33,585 bases of DNA, taken from positions 1 through 33,585 of the forward strand of contig JAEOSR010000098.1 in the NCBI GenBank assembly GCA_016840285.1. Reading direction: 5' to 3'. Shown one piece after another: positions 1-8,279 of the stretch. The stretch comes from Candidatus Hodarchaeota archaeon. GTDB taxonomy: Archaea; Asgardarchaeota; Heimdallarchaeia; Hodarchaeales; Hodarchaeaceae. The translations under genes were made by a program, and so were the position numbers. Below the pieces are notes generated by a model, which was not told the origin of the DNA, did no database searches, and saw only the letters and a program-made list of their open reading frames with translations. Position 1 is the first letter of the stretch. The number at the start of each line of letters is the position of its first letter.

Positions 1-164
1 AATGACATTTTCTTTTACCTCCATACACCATCCTTAAAGAAGTCATTTTTTCGAACAGCTAATAATTTTCCGTTCTAATTTATGAACACTGATAACTAAA
101 AGATTTGTGGTACAATTTTACAACAAAGCTCAATGCAAGAACTTTTACAAATCCTGCATTCCCG

Positions 165-710
165 TTAAATTAGGTAATAAATCAATCCTAGGCCACAAAA
201 AATAGTGCCTGATAATTGCATGATCCAAAACCACGCTAATTCGGGGGTTGGCTTTTCCGTATGGGTTATTAAGTAATTCGAACCCCAACCTTCGATTCGT
301 TTTCCAATGGCTATTCTATGATCTGCGGTTACATAAAGAGCTGCGGTACGTTCACCCAAGAAAATACCACCGATGTAGATGGGTTCTAATCCCGAGAACA
401 AGTCAACTCCATAATGAATTGCTATTCCTGTTGCTAATAGCCACAGTTCTGGATTGTTATAGAAAAATAATCCTGGATCGTCAATTAAGATAATGATCCA
501 GAGAATGATAACAATAAGATAATCATGAGTAATTTTTCGAACTAAATCGGATGGAAGTGATAATTTTCGTAAGAATAATGAAACAAAATCCGGGAGCTGG
601 CTGCTAATGAGAATGATAACAATCCAACTTGCTGTAAGTTGAGCGTTATGGAAAGCAAACCAAAAAAATATGACTCCTAAAGTCCATTCAGTATGTTTCA
701 AAGCTTCCAT
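165..710 (-). CDS. DUF457/YdjM-like integral membrane protein (copy 1)
   Basis: This 181-residue protein has four to five hydrophobic segments. It keeps the layout of the YdjM/DUF457 family, called putative membrane-bound metal-dependent hydrolases: a Pro-Asp after the second hydrophobic stretch (QLPDF), a His-Asp (ITHDY) and a later IHYGVDLFSG with His and Asp. These could be metal ligands; the activity is unproven in the family. It starts with the same HxEWTLGV block as the gene just upstream (729-1268), so the two are tandem paralogues 18 bases apart and probably co-transcribed. The start is the ATG at 710, with a weak GTGAT Shine-Dalgarno about nine bases before it. This copy lacks the HRELSH-type motif that the other copy keeps and is the more divergent of the two. 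Membrane location is confident, function is not. Confidence 0.7.
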   Translation of the reverse strand: MEALKHTEWTLGVIFFWFAFHNAQLTASWIVIILISSQLPDFVSLFLRKLSLPSDLVRKITHDYLIVIILWIIILIDDPGLFFYNNPELWLLATGIAIHYGVDLFSGLEPIYIGGIFLGERTAALYVTADHRIAIGKRIEGWGSNYLITHTEKPTPELAWFWIMQLSGTIFCGLGLIYYLI

Positions 711-728
711 AGGCTCGTATCACTTCTT

Positions 729-1268
729 TCATAATATTATATCAAAATACAGGAATAATCCGATCATTAAAATCCAAGATCCTAATATCGTTAGGAGCCA
801 CAGCCATGAGAGTTCATCTCCAATGTTTTCAGAACCAGTATATGATCCTTTAATCACATTTCTAAACCACGCTCCAATTTTAATAGACTGTTCTTTACTG
901 ATAAGTAAGATACTTCCTCGATGGGAAATCGGTGAGAAGAGAAAGACAGGGTTTCCACCAGAGATGATATCTTCTATTATATGGAGGAATGATCCAATCA
1001 TCAAAAATGTTAAGACGGGAAATATCCAGCTGATAATGATAAGACTAAATATAAAGAAGATGGTGTGAGAAAGTTCACGATGTCCACGAATGAACCGTTT
1101 TCCACGAAATAGTACCGAATCAAAAATATCAGGAAAGACCGATCCTACACATAATAAAAAAAGGCCTAATGCGTCAACTGATGTATTCCAGATAGCCAGA
1201 AAGATTAAACCTATACCCAATGTCCATTCTAGATGAGCGATTGGTTCCACTGGATGTTCGATCTCCAT
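729..1268 (-). CDS. DUF457/YdjM-like integral membrane protein (copy 2)
   Basis: This 179-residue polytopic membrane protein resembles the YdjM/DUF457 putative metal-dependent hydrolases. Visible family-type motifs are SVFPDIFDS (Pro-Asp), RGHRELSHT (His/Glu/His) and SFLHIIEDIISGGNP, which together supply the Asp and His residues expected of a membrane metal site. After the last motif there is a soluble loop (FSPISHRGS) and a final hydrophobic helix. The ATG at 1268 is preceded by AGGA five bases upstream. It is the first gene of a probable two-gene unit with the paralogue at 165-710. Substrate and reaction are unknown; in bacteria some relatives are LexA-controlled or associated with lipid metabolism, but nothing here points to either role. 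Confidence 0.75.
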   Translation of the reverse strand: MEIEHPVEPIAHLEWTLGIGLIFLAIWNTSVDALGLFLLCVGSVFPDIFDSVLFRGKRFIRGHRELSHTIFFIFSLIIISWIFPVLTFLMIGSFLHIIEDIISGGNPVFLFSPISHRGSILLISKEQSIKIGAWFRNVIKGSYTGSENIGDELSWLWLLTILGSWILMIGLFLYFDIIL

Positions 1269-1510
1269 GTTTCCTATTTTGTCTGATTATTCCTTTAGAT
1301 GTGTTGAGAATTCTACGTTAAATGTCTTAAAACGTTCGTAGGTGTTTGTTTTCAATGGGATTATTCATCTATTAATATTAAGACAGTGTAATCCTTCTGA
1401 TAAAGTGAGATCTTTTAAGGTTGTTGAATCATTCTGTTGGGTATTTCGAGATATTCAATGAAACAATCTTTTTACTAATAATAAAACTGCAAATAATTAG
1501 CAAGAATGTC

Positions 1511-1571
1511 CAACTTATATAAATTCTAGCAAATAAACCAAGAAAAATACAGATTTTGTCAGGTAGAGTGG
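1511..1571 (+). promoter_or_regulatory. TATA box and ribosome-binding region of the ABCE1 gene
   Basis: A TTATATAAA element at 1515-1523 is a good archaeal TATA box. Initiation about 25 bases downstream would fall near 1545, giving a leader of roughly 30 bases. AGGTAGAGTGG at 1561-1571 could serve as the ribosome-binding site. Both signals place the translation start near 1578, well upstream of the first in-frame ATG at 1734. The rest of the 1269-1577 gap shows nothing else I can name. Confidence 0.55.
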
Positions 1572-1577
1572 TTTAAC

Positions 1578-3359
1578 ATCCGAATAATTAATCTTAATTT
1601 CGATAAATGTAAGCCTGATCTCTGTGGGTACGCCTGTCTCAAATATTGCCCACTAGTCAAAAAGGGTGTTAAAAATGTCATTACAGTTCGTAAGGACACA
1701 GGAAAGCCTATCATCAATAATAGGAAATGTTTAATGGCTAAAAAGGGAACCTGTGGTGTTTGTATCAATAAATGTTTTCCAGGAGCAATCAGTGTTGTTA
1801 ATCTTCCCAGTACTGAAACTGCAGGCCTTCAAGTTCATTGTTATGGTGAAAATGGGTTTCGTTTTTTTGGTGTGCCTCAAATTATTTCAGGAAAGGTCAT
1901 TGGTTTACTAGGGGTGAACGGTATTGGTAAGTCTACCTTACTCGAAATCTTAGCAGGAAGACAACTTCCGAATGGAGGCAATTTTAAGAATCCAGAAAAA
2001 GGGTATCGTGATTTTTATGCCCAACTATCAGTCGCTAGTTTTCGCCAATTCTCTGCTGATCTCGTTACTGATAATCTTTCAGTTGCTTATAAACCTCAAG
2101 TGTTTTCCGAGCTTTTAACAAGACCAGATTCAGTCCAGAAGATTATCTTTTCCAATCATCAAGAAGGTTTATTCTCAAAAGAAGAGGTAATCAAAATGAT
2201 GGAATTAAACCCGATCATAAACCGTCTTCCATCCGAATTATCTGGAGGGGAATTGCAGCGATTAGCAATAGGCATTGTACTCCTGCAAAATGCTGACATT
2301 TATCTGATCGATGAACCTTGTACATTTCTTGATTTTCGTCAACGAATTAAAATGGCGAAGATTTTTCATAAAATTGCGAAAGCAGGCAAAGTTGTATTTA
2401 TTGCTGAACATGACATTGCTATTCATGATTTCCAAAGCGATGTAATCTATATCTTCTATGGTAAACCACATAAATTTGGTGTCATGTCTCGTTTAGCCTA
2501 CACTGTAAAAAAAGGGATTAACAATTTTCTGCTTGGGAAGTTAAAAGATGAAAATATTCGGATTCGCGGGAAAGAAATTATTTTCACTCGAGTAGTTAAA
2601 GAACGATTATGGAAAGGTATTCCTGGTATCGACTATCCCTCATTCACTAAACAGCTAGGAACTTTCACGTTAACTGCCAATGAAGGAATCATTCATTTTG
2701 GTGGGATTCTTGGTGTTCTAGGAGAAAATGGGTTAGGAAAAACCACTTTTGCTCAATACTTGTTTAATACCTTGAAAACAGCTAAAGTTTCCTATAAACC
2801 CCAATTTTTACATAGAAAATTTCAAGGAACAGTACGTGACTTTCTTACCCGTTATTCAAATACTTATATTGATTCTAAAGATTATAAACTCTATATTCTC
2901 AAACCTTTCTCAATTTCGCATCTCTTAGAAAAACCAGTAAGTGCATTGAGTGGAGGAGAATTACAACGATGCTTTTTAGCAGGTAGCTTAGGGAAGAAAG
3001 CTGATTTATACATTATTGATGAAGGAAGTGCTTTCTTGGATGTTGAAGAACGATTGAATGCCACACGAGTTATTCGTCATATAGTATCTAAGAATAGAGC
3101 AGCTTGTATTGCTATAGAACATGATATACAAATTGCAGAAGCATTAGCTGATACAATATTGCTTTTTGAAGGCGAACCTGGATATTCAGGAAGAACTATT
3201 GGTCCTCTTTCAAAGAAAGAGGGTCTAAATCGTTTCTTAAGAGGACTTAACATTACATTCAGACGAGATCCCGAAACTGGCCGTGCCCGACTAAATAAGC
3301 TAGGGAGCCGTTTAGATCGTGAGCAGCGAAAAATTGAAGCCTACTACTATGATTTGTGA
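1578..3359 (+). CDS. abce1: ABCE1/RLI-type ribosome recycling ATPase, divergent
   Basis: ABCE1 (RLI) splits post-termination ribosomes. It has a ferredoxin-like domain followed by two ABC ATPase domains. From 1578 the frame gives 593 residues, the usual family length. The N-terminal domain lies upstream of the first ATG (1734): Cys 11, 16, 20 and 24 show the canonical C-x4-C-x3-C-x3-CP spacing, but the second set, Cys 51, 59, 62 and 66, is C-x7-C-x2-C-x3-C instead of C-x2-C-x2-C-x3-CP. NBD1 has Walker A GVNGIGKST (112-120), LSGGELQR (221-228), a Walker B ending DEP and a His switch (AEHD). NBD2 has GENGLGKTT, LSGGELQR and Walker B IIDEG where DEP is usual. The family C-terminus ITFRRDP is present. 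No ATG, GTG or TTG lies in frame between the stop at 1527 and the first cluster; ATC at 1578 fits the family N-terminus and the ribosome-binding site best. It may be a second, specialised copy. Confidence 0.9.
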   Translation: MRIINLNFDKCKPDLCGYACLKYCPLVKKGVKNVITVRKDTGKPIINNRKCLMAKKGTCGVCINKCFPGAISVVNLPSTETAGLQVHCYGENGFRFFGVPQIISGKVIGLLGVNGIGKSTLLEILAGRQLPNGGNFKNPEKGYRDFYAQLSVASFRQFSADLVTDNLSVAYKPQVFSELLTRPDSVQKIIFSNHQEGLFSKEEVIKMMELNPIINRLPSELSGGELQRLAIGIVLLQNADIYLIDEPCTFLDFRQRIKMAKIFHKIAKAGKVVFIAEHDIAIHDFQSDVIYIFYGKPHKFGVMSRLAYTVKKGINNFLLGKLKDENIRIRGKEIIFTRVVKERLWKGIPGIDYPSFTKQLGTFTLTANEGIIHFGGILGVLGENGLGKTTFAQYLFNTLKTAKVSYKPQFLHRKFQGTVRDFLTRYSNTYIDSKDYKLYILKPFSISHLLEKPVSALSGGELQRCFLAGSLGKKADLYIIDEGSAFLDVEERLNATRVIRHIVSKNRAACIAIEHDIQIAEALADTILLFEGEPGYSGRTIGPLSKKEGLNRFLRGLNITFRRDPETGRARLNKLGSRLDREQRKIEAYYYDL

Positions 3360-3365
3360 CCTCTT

Positions 3366-4562
3366 TTAGCTAAAGAAAGGAAAGATTAAATTAAAGATTT
3401 CCGCAGGAATTGGTAGACATAACAACGCTAAGATTAGAGATAAGGAAGCTATGATTTTACGACTTAAGGTAATTGAAGACAAATCATCCAGAGGGCCTGC
3501 ATGACCCGTCCTCGAATACATTAGAAGAATTAATATTGCGAAAAACCAAAATCCTAAGAGTACCATTAGTGCTGCACTTATATAAGTTAATATTCGGTGG
3601 TTATTTTCTGAAAATAAACTTCTAGCAACGTGTCCACCATCGAGTTGGCCAACAGGAATGAGATTTAAACCTGTCAACAATAAACCTATGTAACCTGCGA
3701 TAGCCAAAGGATGGAGGAAGATCTGGGTATTACTTCCCTTATTCGGTATTATAATGAATGCTAGAGTTTCAAATAGGAGAATTCGGAATCGTGTGTCGCT
3801 AACCAATCTAAAATCGATGGGATTAAGAGGATTAAATATATCTGCAGGAACTGCAGAATTTTTGACATCGAAGGAGATCATTAATCCTATAATAGTGAAA
3901 AAAATGGAAGCAATAAATCCAAAGATTGGCCCTGCAAGGCCAACATCAAATAAATCGTTTCTGGATCTAATTGGAGTTTTTTGGGAGATAAAGGCTCCAA
4001 ATGTCCCATAACCAAATGGAAAAGGGAGAAAATAGGGCCAACTTGCTTTAATACCATGTTTCCTAGATGCGAACATGTGACCTAGTTCATGAATACCAAC
4101 AATGCCAATCAAACCAATAACGTACAGAACGCTTGTTACGATTGGATTAAGCCCAGGTTCAACTCTTCTTAACACATCCCAACTCGTAAATCCTACGAAA
4201 AGTACGGATAAAACGGTAAGACCAAAGAGAATAAGTGGAGTAGTTAGTTTTTGTTCTGTTTCCTGCATTCTTTTACTGAGAGGAAAAATATATAGCATTG
4301 CTCGTGATTCTTGAGTAGAATGAGGACGAAGAAGAGGGATAAAACCAAGTTTCATAAGTTCTTGGTTAACTATCTGCATGTTTGAAGTCAGATCACTCCG
4401 TCGTAGGATTTCATAGGCAGGAACGACCTCTATTTGGAGGGGGCTGCGAGGTTGCCTATTGGTTTGAGGTAAGGGTTTGTAAGAAATGGCTGTAACAGTG
4501 AAGTGATTATTGATGACTTCATCAATTTGGGAATAGGCCCAGAATCCAGTATTGTTAAACAT
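3366..4562 (-). CDS. Site-2-protease-like M50 zinc metalloprotease
   Basis: This 398-residue intramembrane metalloprotease belongs to the M50/S2P family, which cleaves membrane-embedded substrates. The zinc motif HELGH is at residues 158-162 inside a hydrophobic helix. The third ligand motif, NLIPVGQLDGGH, is at about 300-311, with Asp 308 as the expected ligand. The first ~105 residues form a soluble domain before the first membrane helix (about 108-128), as in the EGY/S2P-like subgroup of plants, cyanobacteria and archaea. Further helices flank the catalytic core and close the C-terminus. It converges with ABCE1, with six bases between the coding ends. A GGAG lies about fifteen bases before the ATG, so the start is reasonable but not strongly marked. 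Substrates are unknown. Confidence 0.92.
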   Translation of the reverse strand: MFNNTGFWAYSQIDEVINNHFTVTAISYKPLPQTNRQPRSPLQIEVVPAYEILRRSDLTSNMQIVNQELMKLGFIPLLRPHSTQESRAMLYIFPLSKRMQETEQKLTTPLILFGLTVLSVLFVGFTSWDVLRRVEPGLNPIVTSVLYVIGLIGIVGIHELGHMFASRKHGIKASWPYFLPFPFGYGTFGAFISQKTPIRSRNDLFDVGLAGPIFGFIASIFFTIIGLMISFDVKNSAVPADIFNPLNPIDFRLVSDTRFRILLFETLAFIIIPNKGSNTQIFLHPLAIAGYIGLLLTGLNLIPVGQLDGGHVARSLFSENNHRILTYISAALMVLLGFWFFAILILLMYSRTGHAGPLDDLSSITLSRKIIASLSLILALLCLPIPAEIFNLIFPFFS

Positions 4563-4757
4563 GTGATTGTCGTGTACTCCTCAGAACGGTTGATTGATAA
4601 ATTCTTTGATGCGAACATCCATATACAATAAAATAACTTGACTCACAATAACTAAAACATATGGAAACATGAATTCAGCCAAATAATAACCATGCTAATT
4701 GTAATTAAAGGAAGAAGACTAAGAAGACATACATATGACTATGAAATATGATGATGT

Positions 4758-5312
4758 TCATTGAATGGATATTCGGAAATCACTCTTCGGAAAGGATTCC
4801 GGGGCTACGATATCAAGCAATTTCAGATTGTCTTTTGATTTTAAACATTTTTTGACTTGAATGCTCCAATATTTTTTTATTTTGAGAAGTTCAAGATGTG
4901 ATAACGCTGTTTCTGTTGGAATAAGGAGTAACTTTCCCGTTCGATTAAGAACAAAAATAAACTCATGAGGGGTGTCCCAACCTGGTAAACTAAGCTCGAC
5001 TAGTAAAGCAATATACCGTAGCTTGGAATGCTGAATAATAGGTTGAATTAGACGGAATAAGATTTCCTGTAGATTATTATGGATTTCAACTGCACATTGT
5101 GAACCAAAACATCTAATTTGAACTATTGGAATTTCACGCCAGTAAATCTGATTAGAATGATTGGGATGATGACACATTACAGAAAGAAAGTCAATACTAA
5201 TTCGTTTCACACGTCCGAGTTTTAAAATTGCTTCTATTTGCGCATCACGATCGAATGAGAAGTGAAACGGTTCATTTCTTTCAAAAATCAGCGGAATCAA
5301 TTTACAATTCAT
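4758..5312 (-). CDS. Hypothetical protein of unknown family
   Basis: I do not recognise this 184-residue protein. It has no convincing membrane helix or signal peptide. It alternates beta-like stretches (IPIVQIRCFG, LLVELSLPGW, EFIFVLNRTGKLLLIP) with amphipathic helices, and contains His-rich HHPNHSN near residue 50. The frame extends to a TTG at 5342, but a TATA box at 5351-5360 predicts a transcript start near 5330, so the ATG at 5312 with a short leader is the better start. It sits alone between the M50 protease and the GTPase operon, with its own promoter. Coding is supported by length and by the absence of a competing frame; function is open. Confidence 0.6.
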   Translation of the reverse strand: MNCKLIPLIFERNEPFHFSFDRDAQIEAILKLGRVKRISIDFLSVMCHHPNHSNQIYWREIPIVQIRCFGSQCAVEIHNNLQEILFRLIQPIIQHSKLRYIALLVELSLPGWDTPHEFIFVLNRTGKLLLIPTETALSHLELLKIKKYWSIQVKKCLKSKDNLKLLDIVAPESFPKSDFRISIQ

Positions 5313-5350
5313 TGTATTTTCTGAAGCAATTAGGATGTTCAAATTTTAAG

Positions 5351-5360
5351 AAATTTATAG
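5351..5360 (-). promoter_or_regulatory. TATA box for the gene at 4758-5312
   Basis: Read on the minus strand this is CTATAAATTT. With the usual spacing, transcription would begin near 5328-5330, about sixteen bases before the ATG at 5312. This argues against the TTG start at 5342. Confidence 0.45.
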
Positions 5361-5493
5361 ATACATTCTCCCGCAAATACCATATAGAAATAATATGACT
5401 ATCTAGGTTTACAGATGAGATTTCAGGGATTTACACTTCTATACTCCGAATTCAGACTAAACACCTTGATAAAAAGATTTCTTCCCTATTCTA

Positions 5494-5541
5494 ATAAAAA
5501 AGATTGGACCAGGTTTCTGAATGAAAAGAAGGTGTCCTGGT
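5494..5541 (-). terminator. Terminator-like hairpin after the Rag-like GTPase operon
   Basis: On the minus strand, just past the TAA of the 309-residue GTPase, ACCAGG (5541-5536) can pair with CCTGGT (5513-5508) across a 22-base loop. It is followed closely by a CTTTTTT run (about 5502-5496). The stem plus T-run is where a 3' end for the four-gene operon would be expected. The loop is long and archaeal termination depends mainly on the T-run, so the stem may matter less than the run. Confidence 0.45.
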
Positions 5542-5549
5542 TGTATTTT

Positions 5550-6479
5550 TTATGACTCTATCATACTTTTTAATTGTGAACTAAAGGCAAGGACTTTGTT
5601 GTAAAGGGAAGGGATTTGCTCATTCTTTTCTTTAAGACGATCTTTCAGAAATCCAAAAAATAAAGCAAGCCCACTCTCCATAAATCTGATGATAAAGACA
5701 CGGTGATCTGACTCGATTAAGACTGATGTTGAACTTTGGTTTTTAGAATCTGCTAATCGCTCTACTACTGCATCAAAGAATTCCTTAACCTCAGAGAGGG
5801 TTAAGTGCTCAAATCTAGAGATTTCTTTTACCTTTGTTAGTGGAGCCCCCTCTTTTGTGAATATCTGGGCCATATCGGCACCATTGTGACGAATAAAAGT
5901 TTCTAATAGAGGTCTTAATGTTTTCCGTGCGCCACTCGCTTCTGCATAGACATCTCCCATTGCTCGAAATATAGAGTCAGTAAAGACCGAAGTCGAATAG
6001 GATTTTATATTCTGAGTCACCCCAGAGGAAAGATAATCATTGATCGTATTTTTAACTTCACCCCTAAGTTTTTTTGGGATTAGATCCGTTTTATGTTGAA
6101 AGATAAAGACGGAAGCATCTGGACTAAATTGGGTTAATTTCTTTAAGGATAGATCTAAATAATATTTCGCTCGGGAAATATCTTTTATTTCCATTGAGTC
6201 AACTACAAACACGAGCGATTTGACTCCACTGAAAATAAATTCCGATAATTCTCCTGTAAAGCGGTCTAAAAAAGCAGTCTGGCCTCCTAAATCAAATATG
6301 GTGAGTTCAGTTCCAGCAATGACCTTCTGTTTTCGTTCATAATCAATAGTCGCATGGTAAGCCTCATCTTTGGAAGGAATTTTTCCTTCAGTTACCACTC
6401 TTATGATAGTAGATTTTCCTGATCTCGCTAGTCCTAAGATCAAAATTTTGCTAGTTTTTTTTCTTGCTAGATAAGACAT
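5550..6479 (-). CDS. Rag/Gtr-like small GTPase with C-terminal roadblock-like region
   Basis: This 309-residue protein has a complete Rag/Gtr-type GTPase domain: P-loop GLARSGKS (16-23), a switch-I region with TIDYE, DLGGQ (63-67), G4 HKTD (129-132) and TSVFTDSI (163-170). The last aligns with the TSIWDE element that follows G4 in eukaryotic RagA/Gtr1. Residues ~190-309 look like the roadblock/longin-type dimerisation tail of Rag proteins (a VLIESDHRVFIIRF strand pair and closing helices). HKxD instead of NKxD is itself typical of Rag proteins. It is the last gene of the operon, 16 bases after the longin-like gene. GAGG lies ten bases before the ATG. It probably works at a membrane surface as part of a GTPase heterodimer; that is an inference. 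Confidence 0.85.
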   Translation of the reverse strand: MSYLARKKTSKILILGLARSGKSTIIRVVTEGKIPSKDEAYHATIDYERKQKVIAGTELTIFDLGGQTAFLDRFTGELSEFIFSGVKSLVFVVDSMEIKDISRAKYYLDLSLKKLTQFSPDASVFIFQHKTDLIPKKLRGEVKNTINDYLSSGVTQNIKSYSTSVFTDSIFRAMGDVYAEASGARKTLRPLLETFIRHNGADMAQIFTKEGAPLTKVKEISRFEHLTLSEVKEFFDAVVERLADSKNQSSTSVLIESDHRVFIIRFMESGLALFFGFLKDRLKEKNEQIPSLYNKVLAFSSQLKSMIES

Positions 6480-6495
6480 TTTTTCCAGACCTCAT

Positions 6496-7293
6496 TTAAA
6501 CGCCGATTTTTTGAATGGTTCCGATTTTCTCAAGGATTATTTCACGTTCGATTGGATCTGATACATCACGAATTGTAAATGAATTTTTAAATCGGTTGGA
6601 ATTTATGTTTGATGCGGATCGCCCCGCTAGAAACATAAGTCGTTGGGGAGCTGAATCATCAAGTTTTATTAGAAGTATTCGTTTTATAACTCCGTTGATT
6701 AAAATCAATACTGGATAAGCGGTGAGCTCATCACTTTGTTTCAAAGTAATTAACTCCCCTTCTGTATTTATGGTGAAGAACTCCAGACCACCTCTTTCTG
6801 GAATATAATAAGGAGTTTCTTGATAACTGGGTATTTCTTCTGAGATTGAGATTTTTTTAATGCGACTCAGAATTCGTTCCATGATAGTGGGATCAGTTAG
6901 GTTATCTTCAATATGAATTGTACGAATTTCTTCCTTTAACGCCTTTTCAATCGTGGTATGTAGGAGAAAAATACGATCACGATCTTTGGAATCAAATAAC
7001 AACCATATAGTTGATTCACGGCCATGTTGGTGAATTCGCACATCATCAGTCTGAGTTGGGGCAACAGTAAATGACATAGCTAGAGCTTCTAGGTTGGGAG
7101 AATCTGGAATAGGTATAGATCCATGTAATCGGTAATGTTGTTTCTCCGCTACTGTTCCTGCTCCCATAGAAAGAATAGTCATACCAATGACACTGAGTTT
7201 TACTGTTGTGTCTTCTTCTATTGGAGATAGATTTAAGAGTGGAAATGGCCCCATATCGGTCATCGTGGTTACTATTAACCCAGAAATCATCAT
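6496..7293 (-). CDS. Longin-like protein of the GTPase operon
   Basis: This 265-residue protein opens with GLIVTTMTDMGPFPLLNLSP. The pattern is a hydrophobic strand, Asp, Gly-Pro and then a strand ending in Pro. That is how longin domains of the NPRL2/FLCN type begin, and the proteins at 14856 and 16048 begin similarly. Two helices and a central strand pair (STIWLLFDSKDRD) follow, then a helix EKALKEEI. Residues ~165-265 form a second alpha/beta region (LEFFTINTEGELITL, VLILINGVIKRILLI). No nucleotide-binding motif is present. AAAGGAGAG precedes the ATG at 7293; a second ATG follows directly. It lies between the degenerate and the canonical GTPase genes, as expected for a partner or regulator. 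No family assignment is certain; longin-like is my reading of a short pattern. Confidence 0.65.
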   Translation of the reverse strand: MMISGLIVTTMTDMGPFPLLNLSPIEEDTTVKLSVIGMTILSMGAGTVAEKQHYRLHGSIPIPDSPNLEALAMSFTVAPTQTDDVRIHQHGRESTIWLLFDSKDRDRIFLLHTTIEKALKEEIRTIHIEDNLTDPTIMERILSRIKKISISEEIPSYQETPYYIPERGGLEFFTINTEGELITLKQSDELTAYPVLILINGVIKRILLIKLDDSAPQRLMFLAGRSASNINSNRFKNSFTIRDVSDPIEREIILEKIGTIQKIGV

Positions 7294-7321
7294 TTTTCTC
7301 TCCTTTGCAAATTAATCACCT

Positions 7322-8269
7322 TCATTTTAGCATTGAACTGATTTCAGTAGAAATATCGAGACATTTTTTTTCAATCGTGGCATAAGCTTCAGCATTGAAC
7401 TTAAATGCTGATTCTATTCCAATAAATATCAATTTTATTCCTTGATTGACCGATTGAGTTATCATTAAAAAATCTTCAATTCGAAGAATATTTGTTTTCG
7501 CTTTTGGAGGAATGTCAAACGCCTCATATTGATCTAACATCCTAATAATCTGGGGACCGACCTTTTCCTGCCAACTTTGATTCTTACCTATTGCTAGAGG
7601 AACTGTATGGTTTGACGATAATAGGAATGCTCCTGCAAAGCCAAATAGATTCATTTTTTCCGTGAGGTATTCACGAATATGACGTTGTTTTTGTTGATCG
7701 AGACTCAATTGTACCTCTGGATATTTATCTTGACGGTCTTTAATAAAATCAGAGGCTTTGTTAATTAGCTGTGTGAAAATTAAGTTGGTTAACCTCTGTT
7801 CATCTGGCCCTTTAAGTGAAACAATATATGAAGGAATTTCATCGGGAAAGAACTGCCTAAAACGGTTAATGACTTCATTTTTTATTCGATTTCGTTCTGT
7901 TTCACTAGTAATTAAGTGTCCTCGGTTTAATAGAAGAATTACCTGATATTTCTTGTTCACAGCAGTAATATCCGCTGTTATATTTTTAAAATCAGTTGTG
8001 ATTTCATCCAACAATTGATATGAAATATCGTGGATGTAAACTAGGGTATTTATTTTCATTAAGATCTTTTCACGGATAGGAGGAAGTAGATTTGCGATAT
8101 AGTCAGAGTCTTCTTTCTTTATACGAGAGGGGTTTAACCAATCATAAAAAATGACATTCTGGAATATATTAAGATCAGGTTCAGATCTTCCTAGCTTCAG
8201 AATTTGGTTGAATAGAAGATCTTTTCCAGAATGTGACATTCCTGAAAACGCAATAAGGTTTTGCCGCAA
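7322..8269 (-). CDS. Degenerate Rag-like (pseudo)GTPase
   Basis: This 315-residue protein has the size and order of a Rag/Gtr GTPase but lacks key nucleotide-binding residues. The P-loop is GMSHSGKD (10-17), with Asp where Ser/Thr should bind magnesium. The DxGGQ region is replaced by FYDWLNPSR, and the G4 position reads NRGH (115-118) instead of NKxD/HKxD. The post-G4 block YIVSLKGPDEQRL aligns with the Rag TSIWDE element. The C-terminal ~120 residues look like a roadblock/longin tail (LFGFAGAFLLSS, IKLIFIGIES). The start is TTG at 8269: GAGGAG (8280-8275) sits five bases upstream and overlaps the TAG of the preceding gene. An ATG at 8308 would overlap that gene. It probably pairs with the active GTPase encoded just upstream, as RagC/D pairs with RagA/B; this is an inference. 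Confidence 0.75.
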   Translation of the reverse strand: MRQNLIAFSGMSHSGKDLLFNQILKLGRSEPDLNIFQNVIFYDWLNPSRIKKEDSDYIANLLPPIREKILMKINTLVYIHDISYQLLDEITTDFKNITADITAVNKKYQVILLLNRGHLITSETERNRIKNEVINRFRQFFPDEIPSYIVSLKGPDEQRLTNLIFTQLINKASDFIKDRQDKYPEVQLSLDQQKQRHIREYLTEKMNLFGFAGAFLLSSNHTVPLAIGKNQSWQEKVGPQIIRMLDQYEAFDIPPKAKTNILRIEDFLMITQSVNQGIKLIFIGIESAFKFNAEAYATIEKKCLDISTEISSMLK

Positions 8270-8279
8270 GAAAACTCCT

